DNA of 64,000 nt from NCBI GenBank assembly GCA_037892935.1, contig JAYXKI010000013.1:1116001-1180000 (forward strand). Reading direction: 5' to 3'. This stretch comes from Phlebopus portentosus (lineage: Eukaryota > Basidiomycota > Agaricomycetes > Boletales > Boletinellaceae). Of this stretch, positions 10,098 to 22,471 are shown in pieces. Under the pieces are notes generated by a model that was not told the DNA's origin, did not search any database, and saw nothing but the letters and a program-made list of their open reading frames with translations. The number at the start of each line of letters is the position of its first letter. Within the stretch, counting starts at the first letter, position 1. The translations under genes and the position numbers were made by a program.

Positions 10098-13000
10098 CTA
10101 AGATAGAAGAGCAAGCAGCTTGTCACTGTCCATAGACTTGCTCGCTATACGCGTCCGTCGTTCCTCGTCTAATTTCGCACCTATCATCATAATTGCTAAG
10201 AGATCGAATGCCTTGGGAGCGTCGATAGCTATATCGTCAAGCATTTCCGTAGCAGGTAGGAAGCCTTCTTCAAAGGTCGCAGGCGAGCAAAGATTTCGTG
10301 AGTTAGCACGGTCGAATAGGTCTGCAACAAGTTTCGCCTCCACTTCCTTTGCCTCGAGTGCATACAGGATAAGCTTCTCGATGAGGATGTGTCGATGTTC
10401 CGTCGGAAGCGCAGAGAAATATTCTTCGCCCTCGTCGAGGTCGCGAATGGCAAAGAACTCTTTCCGGTCTTGATCGATCTTCTTCTCTGCCTGCTCCTTC
10501 GACATCGACGGTTTACCAGAATCCTTCTCGATGATCTCGCCTTCCTCACCATCCTCGTCGGCATGACTCTCGGCCGGACTCGGCTGAGATGCCTCCGGAA
10601 GAGGCTTCGAACGAGGAAGTAGATTGAGCTTAGGTCGCTGCGAAGGAGTCGATTCACCAGACGCGTTATGCGTGAGATCAACACTGGCAGTGCGGCTTGT
10701 TGCGCGACTGGCACGGGGCGACGCTGACGGAACATGAGGTTCATTAGCGGCTTCGGTGGCTTGCAGCATCTGGAACATGTTCGTGTTCGAACTTGCTCTA
10801 GACAGACTTGCAGTGTCGCGCTTGCTGTCGCCCTTCTTCGTGAACACACTAGCCGGACCGAAGTTCATGGCACCACTGCCCTTCTGGATTTTCCCGAAGT
10901 TTGTCAAATCACCGGCCTTGTTGGCAGGTCGAGAAGGACCAGAGGCAACAGCCCATCCATCAGGACCAACTTGTACATTGCCGTCACGGTCCTGCCCACG
11001 ACGCGATCCACCGCGAGACATTGCCTGTCGAGCCAGATTGTGCTGGTCTTGCTGTGCCTTCTCCTTTGCAGCCTGCAAAAGCAATTAGCGTTAGAGACAC
11101 TAAAACAATAAATCATACATACTGTCTCATGGATCTGCGCGATCGTCTGCGGAGCAGCAGCTGCGTTACGTGGAATCCATTTCCGTTCTCGCAACTCAAT
11201 CACGTCCTGACAGGAGAGATTAGAACAGCTAGACCCAGACGAAAGTAGATACGTACCTGTAACATAAATTGCATACGAGACGACACATTGCTGCTCCTGA
11301 CGAGCTCCTTCATCCGAGCGAAGTATACATCCATATGTCCCCGGGCCTTGGAGGTATCCAGAGCCTGGCCAACAGTCGTCAGGAGCTTGCACAGACTCTC
11401 GATCTCCTCCTCCTCCGGGTTATCCACGTTACTGAGGAGCTTCTTGATGCATTCGTGCATGATACGCTCCGTGAGCATCTGCAACTTGTAAAGCTCGCCG
11501 ATGAACTTGATGAGACCGAGACCCTGACGCTTCGCCTTCTGGGCAGCATAGTATTCTTCCGAGTAAAGCGAGATCTCTCCGTCTTCTCCCTTGTTCTTTT
11601 CGTTGGCATTCTTGACTGCTTGATCCTCAGTCTCCTTCACCTTCGCAGCTGCAGCGGTCGTTTCTTTAGCCGACCAACCACGTTCGAAATCCTCCTGACA
11701 GCGATTAAGAAGGTACTTGCGGAATAGAAGACCACCGGTGATAGGCTTGCCCTCGGTATTGCGAATACCATCGTCTTGGACATTCGGACTAATCTGTTCC
11801 ATCATTTTACGGCACAAGCGTGCATACATTTCGCTCCAAGCAGCCTCGTCCGTGGCCTTCTCGAAAACAAGCCGAATGACCTGAATAAGCGTGCGCCCGT
11901 CCTTCTCATTTTCGCTCTTGTTCGCCCAAGCGATGATCTGGTTCGAGATAGACTCGAACTTCTCCATGGTGAGCTTGTTGAGCAAGGCGCGAACTTTCTT
12001 ATCCACGACTTCTGGCGAATCGTGGTCGACCTGGGCGCCACGTCTGCTTGTACTGCCCGGAACCCAACGGTTAGCGGAGTGCTCAAGCGGTGCAACAGGT
12101 TCGAAAGGAGCGCCGGTATTCATGTTGAACTGAGTAACAGCAGCATTGATACGATTTGACTCGTTACGTGTTGCATCACCGCGCTTGCTACGCGTGCGTT
12201 TGTTACCCATAGCACCCGGACCGCCTTGGCTAGACGAGCGGACCATAGGCGAAGCACGACCACCAACAAACGGCATCGCACCAGGTCCACCGCTGAGTGA
12301 TGTCGAACGCATGAATCGCTCCTCGCTCGTGAGCTTCGGTCCTGCAGAGAACTGGCCCATGGCGAAGTTCGACCCAACCTTGCCATTCAAAGGACCAAGG
12401 CCTAGTCCGACTGATCCTTGTCTTGTGGTTGAGGTCGGCGGACCCATGGAGCCAGATACACCCCTTCGACCAGAACCACCGCGACCCATAGAATGCGACT
12501 GATCAACTGGTTCAAGGCCAATTGCTTCTAGGTTAGGAAGATTGTCTGGCTTCTCCTTGCACACAGACATGAATTGAAGGAGGAAATCGCGATCATACCT
12601 GTTCAAACAGAGAACTTAACATATCACCCACGAAATAGTAAGAAAATACGAACCGGAATTTCCCATCCTTCGCATTCGTATTGAGTTCAGGTTTAGGACT
12701 TCTGATTCCTTCGGGATATGGAATCTGGTAAACGTCTTGAATATGACGGGCGGTGGCGAGGGCGGACGGAAGGGGCTGCGCGACAGGTTTATGGGTCGAT
12801 GAGAGGTCAAGAGGACCTGGGATAGGTCGTCTTTTGGCAGTTTCCGGAGAAGAGAGAGGAACATCCGTAACGGTAGAGGCAGCTTCACCCTCTTTCTTTG
12901 ACTTGACTTCGACTGGAGTAGACTTCGGCTCTTCCGCTTCAGTCTCTGCCTTGGCTTTAGCCTCCTCCTCTCTTCGTTGCCGCTCCTTATCTTCTTCCTC

Positions 13001-15060
13001 TTTTCGTAGACGCTCCTCTTCCTCCTTCTTTCGAAGTTCGTCCTCCTTCCGTCGTTGCTCTTCTTCTTCCGCCTTACGACGCTCCTCTTCCTCCCTGGCC
13101 CGTTTTAGCTCTTCTTCCTTGCGTAGCCGCTCTTCCTCCTCCTTGCGAACTCGCTCCTTCTCCTCCTCTTCCTTTCGCAAGCGCTCCTTTTCTTCCTCAT
13201 CCTTACGCTTGCGCTCTTCCTCTAGCCGAGCACGCTCCTTCTCCTCTTCCTCCTTTCGTCGTTGCTCCTCCCCTTCCTTCCGCTTCCGTTCCTCTTCGGC
13301 CTTTATTCTTGCCTCTTCCGCGGCCTTCGCCTTCTCTTCCTCCTCTCGACGTTTACGCTCCTCAGTTTCCTTTGCCTCCCTCTTCTTTCTCTCCTCTCTC
13401 TCTTCCTTTTCCTTTTGCTGCCTCTCCTCCTCGATCCTCTTCAATCGTGCCTCCTCTGTCTCTAGCCGAATCGCAGCCCGTCGCCCATTCTTATCAGAGG
13501 CAGGAGTCGTTGAAGTCGTTGAAGGGGTAGCACCGTGCTTGCGTAATCTGTCCAAATCGACTTCATGACCAGAAGCGTCCGTAATCTTGATCTTGCTCTG
13601 GCGCTGAGTGGGAGGCGGTGCGTGGCTAGGCACGAAAGCGCTGGCGTTAGAATTCAATCGAGGACCTACACCAGGAAGAGGTGTCTGCATTCCAGCCGGG
13701 GGCGTTCCTGGCGCCTGGAGGGGAGCTTGGGGTTGGCGAGGGGACGAGACGGGAAGACCATGGGAATGAGCAAGTGGAGTCTGCGGCGGTCCATTTGGAC
13801 CCGGAGGCCCCTGGTGGGGATGCTGAGATGGATGCATATGCCACGGTTGCGGCGGGGAATAATACATGTGATGTTCTGTCCCTGGGATGTTTTGCATCGG
13901 CATACCGGGCATGTAAGGGTACTGTCATAAAATTAGCACTGGATAATTTAGATTTACATCGAATTTCTACTGACATAGTAACCAGGCCATCCAGGTACAG
14001 TTGGCATATGTGGCATGCCTTGGACGGGGGCAGGCTGTCCCTGGTGCTGGTGTTGATGTGCGACATGAGGTTGAGGAGGGGCGAGGCGAGGCGAAGGCAT
14101 GTTACTATTGTTCGGTCCAGGGGGCCCGCTATTCACGGGAGGTCTACCCGGAGCGCCATTCGGCATCGCACGAGCGATAGAAGGCGAGCGAGGACCGCCT
14201 CCGACACCCGGATTTCGCATAGATGCAGGTACAAAAGAAGGCGGAAATTGCTGCTGCGGTTGTTGATGTGGATGGTGTTGAACATGAGGATGAGGACCGG
14301 CGTCAGGTTGACCAGGCGTATTTGGGGTCGGCGGCGGGGGAACGGCAGGCGATAAGGTATTTGAACGCATTGGCGGCGAGGCCACGCTCTCAGGGAAAGA
14401 AGCATTTACAGGAGATGAGGTCTTGGTGTCGCTTCCGCCACCCCGGAAGAACGACGAAATATCGACTTTTGTTGGCTTGTGCACTGTGGCGGGTGTCGAA
14501 CTCCCAGTCGAAGGTGCTGAAGACGTCGATGGGGCGGGGACAGATGCATTTGAAGCAGCAGATGTCGCCAACGGTTTTACCGTGGATGACATGTTGGTCT
14601 GCGTTGCTTCTATAGAGCCGAAGGACTGTACGGGTCGTGACTCTGATTTAGCCAGAGGTGGCGACGGTGCCGGCGGGGAAGAAGGGGGTGCTGGTTTGTC
14701 ACTCGGTGTACCATTTACGGTACCAAAGCTAATCGGATTTGCTGTAACTTTGCGTTAGAACGAACGGGAGCAATTTTCAAAGTAGAATAAGTACTAGCAT
14801 GACGTACATGTTTTAGTGGGGGGAACATTGCCCCTTGACCCGCTCGCGACGCCGACACTAGCCGCATCCTTGAAGCCACCAAGCTGCGAGGATCTTCTCG
14901 AATGCGACTGCGAGTGTGCTTGCGAGACTGCAGGGGCCGGTGATTGAGAACGAGGAGAGGACGTTAAGGAAGTAGCTTGAGGAGGGCCCTTGGCCCAAGC
15001 AGACTTCTGAGGGAGCGACGCGGATGTCTTTGGTTGAGACGTCGATGGACCCTTGTTCAT
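10098..15060 (-). CDS. eIF4G: translation initiation factor eIF4G
   Basis: Six exons (15060-14808, 14741-13975, 13921-12654, 12598-11257, 11206-11123, 11072-10098) give exactly 1563 codons, so 1562 aa. eIF4G is the scaffold of the cap-binding complex eIF4F, joining eIF4E, eIF4A and eIF3 in the cytoplasm. Residues 1-480 are low-complexity Pro/Ser/His/Gln. About 500-660 is an extreme Glu/Lys/Arg coiled coil. The eIF4E-binding YxxxxL-phi motif is YDRDFLLQF at about residue 764, created exactly across the intron-3 junction (CG|GTAT). A Gly/Arg/Ser linker containing SHSMGRGGSGRRG follows. The MIF4G domain spans roughly 965-1209, with RHVFEKA-type helices and KARGHMDVYFARMKEL. The C-terminal MA3 domain starts after EGEEYFSALPTEHRH at about 1435. 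The start MNKGPSTSQ followed by KSAWAKGPP is typical of basidiomycete eIF4G. Confidence 0.95.
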
Positions 15061-15177
15061 TCTACCGCGAGCATCAGACAGAAAGGCCTTGTTTCTATGA
15101 AGTTCACTTACAGATTAGTGAAAATGGGTCAAATCTAGTTTGAAAAAAGATTTCGTTTGGGCTTTTTGTTGCGGTTG

Positions 15178-15504
15178 ATGGACGATGAAAGTCGCTGTAT
15201 GGCGGCGAAACTCGACCTGCCAGCAGGCGAACAGAGACAAATGCTCGACGAAGCGAGTGCTGGCGATGAATACGAAGGTGTATGGACTGTTACAGTCCCT
15301 TGTGTGTCGTCCTGTGGGAGGAACGACGGGGCAGGAGGCAAGAGCCGTGTCTTTCGCTCAACGGCAAAAATTACGAGTGTATCATCACCGTGGGACTCAT
15401 TTGCCTCATATGACTACAACCGCTTGGTAAGCTCTCCACAAATCACTCACTCTCACAGTGACAGTCGTTCTTTTGCTCAGCTCAGATCAAGTCAGAGTGT
15501 GTAA
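15178..15504 (+). CDS. hypothetical small protein, divergent from eIF4G
   Basis: Not recognised. An ATG at 15178 opens an 83-codon exon to 15426, followed by a consensus donor GTAAGC and possible acceptors at 15480 or 15485. With the first acceptor the protein ends LRSSQSV at 15504. With the second it would continue with a Lys-rich tail reading IKSECVKSIAYIAKRIS. The exon is acidic at the start (MDDESRCMAAKL) with no known motif. Only 117 bases separate it from the eIF4G start, so it could simply be transcribed leader or promoter sequence. Confidence 0.25.
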   Translation: MDDESRCMAAKLDLPAGEQRQMLDEASAGDEYEGVWTVTVPCVSSCGRNDGAGGKSRVFRSTAKITSVSSPWDSFASYDYNRLVSSPQITHSHSDSRSFAQLRSSQSV

Positions 15505-15731
15505 AGTCCATAGCATACATTGCGAAAAGAATATCATACAAATGCGGCTATTTACTTCCAAAAAAAAAATCCTACTCAAATAAACATTTAAAGGAACATC
15601 AAAAAGAGGGCAAACGTCATCACTGAACACGCGTCGGGGGTTCGCCGCTCGGCCTCACATCAACAGCCTTTAGCCTCCGGCTCTCCCTTCATCCGAGGAT
15701 GCCGGCAGGCTTGGTAAGTCCGTCCGTCCAT

Positions 15732-18133
15732 CTATAAATCAACGTAATCATTCATGTCCTAAAAAGCATAAATTAGCATGCTTGTAGTATATCCCGAGGA
15801 TAGCCGCTCACGATCATTCTGGAGCTTGATAACTACGCATGCGGGGAGTAATCGGTGTTAATGCGTAACATGACGCACACTTCGCAAACTTACTTGTGGA
15901 TTCTGCATCGTATCTTTCCTCCTCAATTGCGTTCTAGGATAATAGCAAATTAAGACGGATTATTCGAAATGCCAAGTTAGTTTGAACATACCGGACCGAA
16001 GTCATCAGCTCATCATACGTGCTCTTCCTTCTCATCTCTATAACGCATATGCGCCTTAGCGCTCTACCTCCCTCATCAGCATAGGAAATAGCAAATAGGA
16101 CGCACTTAAGCTATTGATGAACGCCTAACAAACAAGAACATGAGGATACCAATCAGATTACAGTTCGCGATCCCAATCGAAGTTTTTTTGTATGTACTTA
16201 CTTTGGTCAACATCCCTCTGACTCTCCTATACTCGTCTTCAAGGTCTGTCTTCTCAGCGGCATGTTCTGCGTCTGCACATGCAGATAGGAGGACTACGTT
16301 CCCTTTGCTATGTTTACGTCTTATCGGACGATTCGGAGCACGTTCAGTCGAATTGCATGCATCCTTCTCCGCTTGGAGAGCGTTATACGGAAGGTCTATG
16401 GATCCATGTTGATCTAGATCTAAGACTTCAGTGAAGAAGTAGAAAAGCACATACCGAGGCCTGTCCCAGAAGAGCAACAATCCAAAACAGCCTGCAGTCG
16501 ATTGGCGAGGGCAAATGCAATCAATAAGAAAGCTCGAAACAGGACGCAACATAGCGTGCAACTCACAGTCAAATGACAACCCTCAGGAATAGGCTTGACC
16601 AAGATTTCGTGTAACTCATCGTCAACGAGTAGTTGTCCGTCGCAAGAGACCAAAACTATTAACTCTAGGTGTCAGAACGGACAAAGTATCATATGATTTA
16701 TAATTTAATTTCACCTTCGTCCTTGCCATCGTCTTCGTCATCATCTTGATCTTCTACTTGGCTGCCGTGACCCGAGACTGAACAAGGTATCATTAAAAAC
16801 TGCAGTGCATGTCGTTGGCAAGACTCGGAGAAGCTTACAATAAAAGAAGAGATTATCCCCGGGCTGTGCGTCCTTCACAAGCTCTTTGGTTTCGCGCCTC
16901 TGAAAGTTTTTGCATCAACTCAAGATGTGAATCACGAATCAAAATAAATAAATGAAGCATGATACTCACAATATTTTCGAGCGTTGGTTGATTTTCCCTC
17001 GGCCCATTATCGTCTTTCAAGATTCTGAAGCATTCCAGGTCCCATCCATAAACACCTTACAAGATAGAACAAAGTAAGTCTTCCAACCACAAAGGGTAGA
17101 AAACACGAAGAATTGTAGAAACCTTGAAGCAGCCGTTGTACCTCGCGCACGTCGTGATGTGGTCCCTTCAGACTCGTAATACGCGTAGTTTTGTAGTACC
17201 GAGGTCTGTAGTATTTGATACCAATCTGATCGGCAGCATAAGCCAAATTTCAATCCTCCAAGCGGTAGCAATAAAAACTTACGAGGAGAGCTTTTCGTCG
17301 GCCTCGCCGCATCGGGATATGTGCCTTCATCGATATTTCATTTTGAGGCAAACGCAAAGTACCGTCTCCAATACTGAACTCTTCTGACGCCGGTGAAGAC
17401 ACCAAGCCACTCGCAGGTTCTCCGCAGAAAATCTCAGTCTGGGTTTCGAAAGAGTCTAAATCTTCGGGTTCTTCGCATTGCACGTCGCTGCCTAACCACG
17501 AAAATTCCGCCGCCTCGGGCGATGAAACCAGAGGAATGATATTCCCAGGTTCACCGAATGCCACCTGTGGGTCACCAGAGTAATCTTCGGGTCCGTCAGA
17601 CTGTACATCGCCGCCAAACCACGTAAATTCAGTTGCCTCGGGCGATGAACAGAGAGGGACAATGCCTTCAGGCTCGTCGAATACCACTAGAGAGGCTCCA
17701 GAGTGACCTTCGGGTTCGTCAGATTGCACATCACCGCCCAACCAAGAAAATTCCGCTGTCGCGGGCGATGAAACGAAAAGCACAGGAGGACTTTCAGTTT
17801 CGTTGATCACCTGGGGTTTTTCGAACACGAAAGATCCCCGTTCGTCGACGATAAATGCGTGTGAATCTTCTTGAGACTCGCAGCCATCACATGTCTGCAC
17901 CATGCAGTTGTCCGGCTGGTCTGGGTTTGGGATGCGTGAAATGAGAGCTTCGCTGCAAGACAATGTCAGTTTGTGAGCCAGATAGTCACTTCAGATGAGT
18001 CATGACTTGACAGCACGTACATTTCGCCTTCCTGAGGTGGTTCGATTTGCGAGTCCGTCGAGGACGATCGGGTTAACGAGGGTGTGGGCGTCGAAAGATC
18101 AATTTCCTCATTGAAATAATCCATGTCCAGCAT
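15732..18133 (-). CDS. metacaspase (peptidase C14 fold) with N-terminal tandem repeats
   Basis: Fourteen exons: 18133-18021, 17952-17283, 17225-17123, 17055-16970, 16899-16839, 16777-16715, 16655-16567, 16491-16455, 16419-16202, 16124-16106, 16037-15992, 15933-15894, 15832-15812 and 15758-15732. They sum to 531 codons (530 aa) in frame. The N-terminal 250 residues are acidic and contain three units of 41-42 residues beginning SSP and containing EFSWLGGDVQ, plus a fourth partial unit (about residues 99-235). The caspase-like domain starts at RRKALLIGIKYY. The catalytic His is in FSGHGSQ (about 348) and the catalytic Cys in LDCCSSGTGL (about 401). The domain ends PQLSSSRMIDMNDYVDL. Metacaspases are calcium-dependent Arg/Lys-specific cysteine proteases involved in stress, ageing and aggregate clearance. 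The usual prodomain Q/N-rich or zinc-finger segment is replaced by the repeats. In DxCHSG the His is Ser. An alternative start lies at 18283. Confidence 0.88.
17361..17771 (-). repeat. 41-42-residue protein repeat within the metacaspase N-terminus
   Basis: Three successive units start SSPATAEF, SSPEATEF and SSPEAAEF and are followed by WLGGDVQSDEPE-like text, with start-to-start spacings of 41, 41 and 42 residues. A fourth truncated unit starts SSPASEEF. At base level the tgggcgatga motif recurs before each unit on the plus strand (about 17517, 17640 and 17762). Confidence 0.9.
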
Positions 18134-19677
18134 TTCTAGTAACCTGCCCCACCAGCGGAGAAAAGTAGAAGAAACCAAATAATATGTGTAGAAAGAGAGG
18201 AGGACAAGTTCAACCCGAGTCTGTCGAGACACAAGCGAAGTGCACGGCTTAAATGTCCACATTAGTCTTGTACCATGCACCATGAATACCTCAAGCCTTG
18301 CTCTGACCTATCCGTTGGTTAGAGATTCACCCAACCATAAGTTAAGTACTGTGATGAATCAAGACGCATCCGGACTCTTTGCCCATTCGCATCATTTGGT
18401 TGCTCGCGCCTAGCTATGCATCACCAGAAGCAGCCGTTTTTGCACAGCCTGTGAGAAAACAACAGCAAGAATTTGAAATAGATAAGTCTATGCCGCCGAG
18501 CGAGATGAGCGCCCATCCCTTCTCTTTAGTGCGAAGCAGTGAAACATGACGAGATACGGATATATTTTGAATGTCTGAAAAATGTGAAGCATATCCGAGT
18601 TCGCCGGCTGCGCATGATAGAATCACGCAACAAAGAGCCGTCCTATATCAGATATCCGGAGAGCGTCCCACGGCCCCCAATCCGCGCCGCTCCGGTAGAC
18701 AAAGTTTCCACGCCTTCCAGCTCAGGCATTTCAAATGATTCAAATGAGTACTCACGTCTCAGACATAGTACTGTAAACTCGCGCAGACGGAAAGCAAAAA
18801 GCACTAGTTGCCTTTGCGTCAAACGGTCGTTGGCTTGATGAAAGAGTGAACATGAATTGGAGAGTAATCTCAAAAGGCGAGTTCCTTACTACTAGTGTCT
18901 TTACCGTATCAATATTCGATAGACAGAACGACAAATGCAATCGTAATCCCGCATGAAAGACCGCCATAGCAACTCGCGTGTGTAAAAAGACTATCAGTGT
19001 GCATTGGAGACAAGCAGCTGTTCGCAAAATTGAGAAAGACAAGGCACAAATCCGAGGCAGACTCCAGAGGGCAACTCCTATCACATATTACTGTACCCTT
19101 GGGAGTGACATTTACTTTCGGGCCTATTGAGCACTCTCGTTCGAAACGAAACGAACGAACTCGCAGTTAGTGTTGCGGTGGAAAAAAAGAGAATGCCGCC
19201 TCGGAGGGTGACGTCAAAAATAACGTGATCAAAGTGAGCCTTTGAGCTTCCTATCACTCTTGTTTAAAGTACCCATCTTCGTTCTGCCCTTTCGCTCTTC
19301 ATTACGCGACCACTTGTCCTACAAAGCGAACAAGAGGATAGAGAACACAGGCGGGAGAAATTTGAGAACAGGATAGTTGCCATTCGCGACTCCTCTCATT
19401 TATTTCCTGACGAGATCAATCCCGTTTGAACCGACGCGAAAGGTCGGCCAGCTCACGCCGAGCGGGTTTGAGTGGCCAATTCTTCTGCATCTCAGAATCT
19501 CATTCTTTTAGTTGATCCGTCGGGCGATGTGCTGGCCGCGCTCCCCGGCTTGTGTGACTGGTCGTTCTTCGTCGCTACACAAGCCGCGGTGTCTGATGTC
19601 CTAATTTCTCGTCCGCGGATCCTTCTGACTTATCCCTTCGACGTTTACGATTCGGCGTTTGGTCTGTCAAAGTTTCG
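18134..19677. other. intergenic region, no supported gene
   Basis: About 1.5 kb between the metacaspase start and a weak hypothetical gene. A longer metacaspase leader (ATG at 18283) is possible. Near 19140 a small inverted arrangement of cgttcgaaacgaaacgaacg appears; I attach no function to it. No coding motif seen. Confidence 0.4.
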
Positions 19678-20366
19678 TCACTTGAGCCTTCCTCGAACTG
19701 GCCGGATTCCGCGGAGGCAGGACCGGCGTTTTTCAGCGCATGCTCGATAAGAGGAGTCGACCTTCAGCTTGGGTGGTAAACCTTCAACTTCCCGCCGATG
19801 TCGGCCGCTAACTTCCGAAAGTTTTCCCTTACTTTGCCCACATCCCGAAGCACGAAGCAGTAACGTGTTCGCGCTACTTAGGCGCTTGTGTTCGCGGTCA
19901 GAGTCTCTGGCTTTTGCCCGGAGTGTAAAGAACCGATTCCTCGTTTCTTTGGGACGTTCGTCGAGCTGGGTTTGCTGGCGTGTTACCTTCCGTTGCGAGG
20001 ATGTGATCGTCTTCTTGCGTTTCTTGACCAAGTCGATCAACTGATCCTGATCGCTTGCTGCACCGGTACATATCGGGGTTCGTTGGCGATCTCAGGATCA
20101 TTTGCGTCGAGATGCGTCGCAGACGGGACAGCCTATACCAACCTCTTTTCTCGCCTTGATCGTTCTTTGGCCGCAAGGGACAGGTTACTTCTCTGCGTAA
20201 AATGTTCCTTGCCCTCTTCACTTTTACGGGTTTTCTTATTTCTTGCCGAGTTGGATGTGGAAGAATGGGCACGCTGGCTATTTGATGGAACTTGCTGACT
20301 TGCTTTTTTGGCAAGTCGCGAGGATTTCCGAGTGCTCGTCTCTGATTGTGCCATGTTGGTAGTCAT
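19678..20366 (-). CDS. hypothetical basic coiled-coil protein (doubtful)
   Basis: Not recognised. The ATG at 20366 opens a 70-codon Ser/Lys/Arg-rich segment containing RKSSRLAKKA. A possible intron (donor GTTGGT near 20143, acceptor near 20056) would join it to a Lys/Arg-rich helix starting DQDQLIDLVKKRKK that runs to a stop at 19678. The composition (basic, coiled-coil, no hydrophobic core) would fit a chromatin-associated or transposon-derived protein. The splice sites are weak, so this may be a decayed gene or chance frames. Confidence 0.28.
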
Positions 20367-20971
20367 CAGGAACGCATGGCTAATGAACGGAAATGGTGCG
20401 TGAGTCTCCGGGGCCTGAGAATGCTGGTCTACTCACCGGTTGATATTGGATGTAGCGTTCGTTTGGTTCGTAATTTACGAGTGATCGAGCTGTCCGTTTC
20501 AGCACCATTCGTCAGATCTTGCACTGTCAAAGCAAATCTATACCTACAGTACCGCGAAATCTCTCAATCCCGAAGAATGTTGTTAAGCGGTGGTTTACTG
20601 GGCTACCCAGAATGCTGTGCGGGTACGGGTACAGAATGAAACGCGTAGTCATAGAGATGCCACTTATTTATGGACGGTACTGGGCCTCTTAAAGCTTATA
20701 CAGTATGTAAAGCCACCGTGGGCTCAGCTATAATGGGCCACAAGTAGAAAGGGATGGTAAAGGGATGAGAGAACAAAAGAGTTCGCTCTGAATACTTTCA
20801 ACTTTCTTTATATCACTTGGTTTCCTTTTCGGGCGAGGGCCAGCCACAGGAGCAGTGGCCTCTCACAGTTTACCGTGGGCTTTCACTCGATCAACTTCCT
20901 TGTTGGACGTGTCTTTTCTTTTCTTTCTGCCTATCTGAGTGGTTATACCCAGAGCATCTACGGGTGGGCCG

Positions 20972-21370
20972 ATGTTTTCAGGCCTTTCTGGTGCGTACCC
21001 CGAACCATCTACGTTACTCCAACTTAGAGGCGTGCTTCCGGAACAACGCGCGAGTCAGGTCGGTGAAAAATACAATTTCTATTTGTCTTCTGAGTATCTC
21101 ATATCGGAGGGGTCCGAAGATAGTCCCGTTCACAAGGCAAGAACAAAAAAGTTATGCTTCGTCGCCGACATTGGTAAGCCCCTGGTTTCTTTTCCGACTG
21201 ACTTCCATTAGATTTTTCTAGGAATGCATTTGTACTTTCTTGTGCCCACGTCTAGAATGGCTTCCGAAACTGAATGGGTCATCGTCTTTTCTTCTGACAC
21301 GAATCTTGATTTTCCTATGAACTATGCACTGAAAATTCGGGCTTCAGGATGCTGTGATAATAATCAATGA
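20972..21370 (+). CDS. hypothetical small protein, two exons
   Basis: Not recognised. The exons 20972-21173 and 21222-21370 join at a consensus donor (GTAAGC) and a polypyrimidine acceptor (ttttctag) and give 117 codons with no stop. The middle reads KYNFYLSSEYLISEGSEDS and the second exon TEWVIVFSSDTNLDFPMNY, an ordinary mixed composition compatible with a folded domain. There is no signal peptide or membrane helix. Its stop overlaps the ATG of the next small frame (ATGA). Confidence 0.3.
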
Positions 21371-21576
21371 AGAGGTTGGGTACACTCCTTAAAGAACACG
21401 TATGTGGAGGAAAGAATAAAAAGCTTATAATGCTTGCCATTCGTTGGACCAACAAGACTCATGAGGCGTTGGCCCTAGACAGCAAAAGAGATTTGTTTTC
21501 TGAAGTCGCATCCGGTAAATCAATGGAGGACCCAAACAAGCTAAGTGAGTTGATGATCATTCTGGCCGAGCTTTAG
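21367..21576 (+). CDS. hypothetical 69-residue ORF overlapping the previous stop
   Basis: A single exon beginning in ATGA overlap with the preceding frame. It encodes a Lys/Leu-rich, probably helical peptide containing KKLIMLAIRWTNKTHEAL and ending LSELMIILAEL. It may be a further exon of the upstream gene, or chance. No homolog is recognised. Confidence 0.2.
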   Translation: MKRLGTLLKEHVCGGKNKKLIMLAIRWTNKTHEALALDSKRDLFSEVASGKSMEDPNKLSELMIILAEL

Positions 21577-22471
21577 AATGCCGACCTGCCAGTTCTCTCA
21601 CTGAACCCATGTATGTCGGTTTTGAGTTTAAATTCGTCTACAGTTCTGTTCACATTCGAAACATGACAAATATATTGGCGCCAGTAGGGAAGAAATAGGT
21701 CACTGAACATCTACAAGGAAATCTATTATGCATACAGGCTCTTTTCGTATGACGTCCTGGTTTCCTAGAGCTGTCCTGGGTATCGATAGACACGGATACT
21801 TACTTTGGAATCCTATGCGCGCGCGAGTGTTATAGCGGGCAGTGATCGTGCCCCTTTCCGACTTTGAGGGTGTGAAACTCCTTCCATCGAATTCCACCGT
21901 GGTACGATGGTAACCGAACACGAAATGTCTCAGAGTAGATGGGCATCTTTGTTTGCAATGTTCGTCTACACAGGTACGTATCTTGGTAAAAGAAGGATAG
22001 TATCAATCGGATATCGTAGCCGAAGATCTCAAAAAGATTCCGTGTTGTCAAGGGCTAAGGTTGACAGAATCTTTGATCCATCGCCTCAAATTGCAAATAA
22101 GCATGAGAGGTGGTTAATCCGATTGCTGCCATTTCCGACAATACCAATAGTACCTGGATTGGGATCGGGAGAAAGCATGCGATATTCTCTGAGACTGGTA
22201 ACGAGTAGTCGACTTCTAGCAAGCAATAGTAAAATAAGAATAGATTCGACAGGGGATTTGCTATATATAAATTCCGACAGAAGCTGGTGATACATGCGTG
22301 TTCAACTCCTACAAACCAGGTCCCAAATCAAAAGATGTTTCTATCAAAAACATTTGCATCGTAGATCCACCATTATACTACAACACGAAACGAAGGAATA
22401 AAAACCAACAGGAGGGAATAGATAGGAACAAGTTTGCAGATATTCAAACGTCTCCTTTGCGTGGTAATTGA
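21577..22471. other. 3' flank of the arrestin gene
   Basis: About 900 AT-rich bases. A 127-codon open frame on the plus strand (21907-22290) has no motif and poor coding character. Probably 3' untranslated sequence and spacer. Confidence 0.4.

Noticed and set aside
9678..10126. Phe/Leu/Cys-rich minus-strand frames resembling membrane proteins
   Set aside because: The purine-rich plus strand (pyrimidine-rich complement) just after the eIF4G stop gives Phe/Leu/Ser codons by composition; it is most likely eIF4G 3' untranslated sequence.
12753..13568. Long Ser/Arg/Phe-rich open frame on the plus strand
   Set aside because: Antisense shadow of the Glu/Lys/Arg coiled coil of eIF4G; the biased codons on one strand keep the other open.
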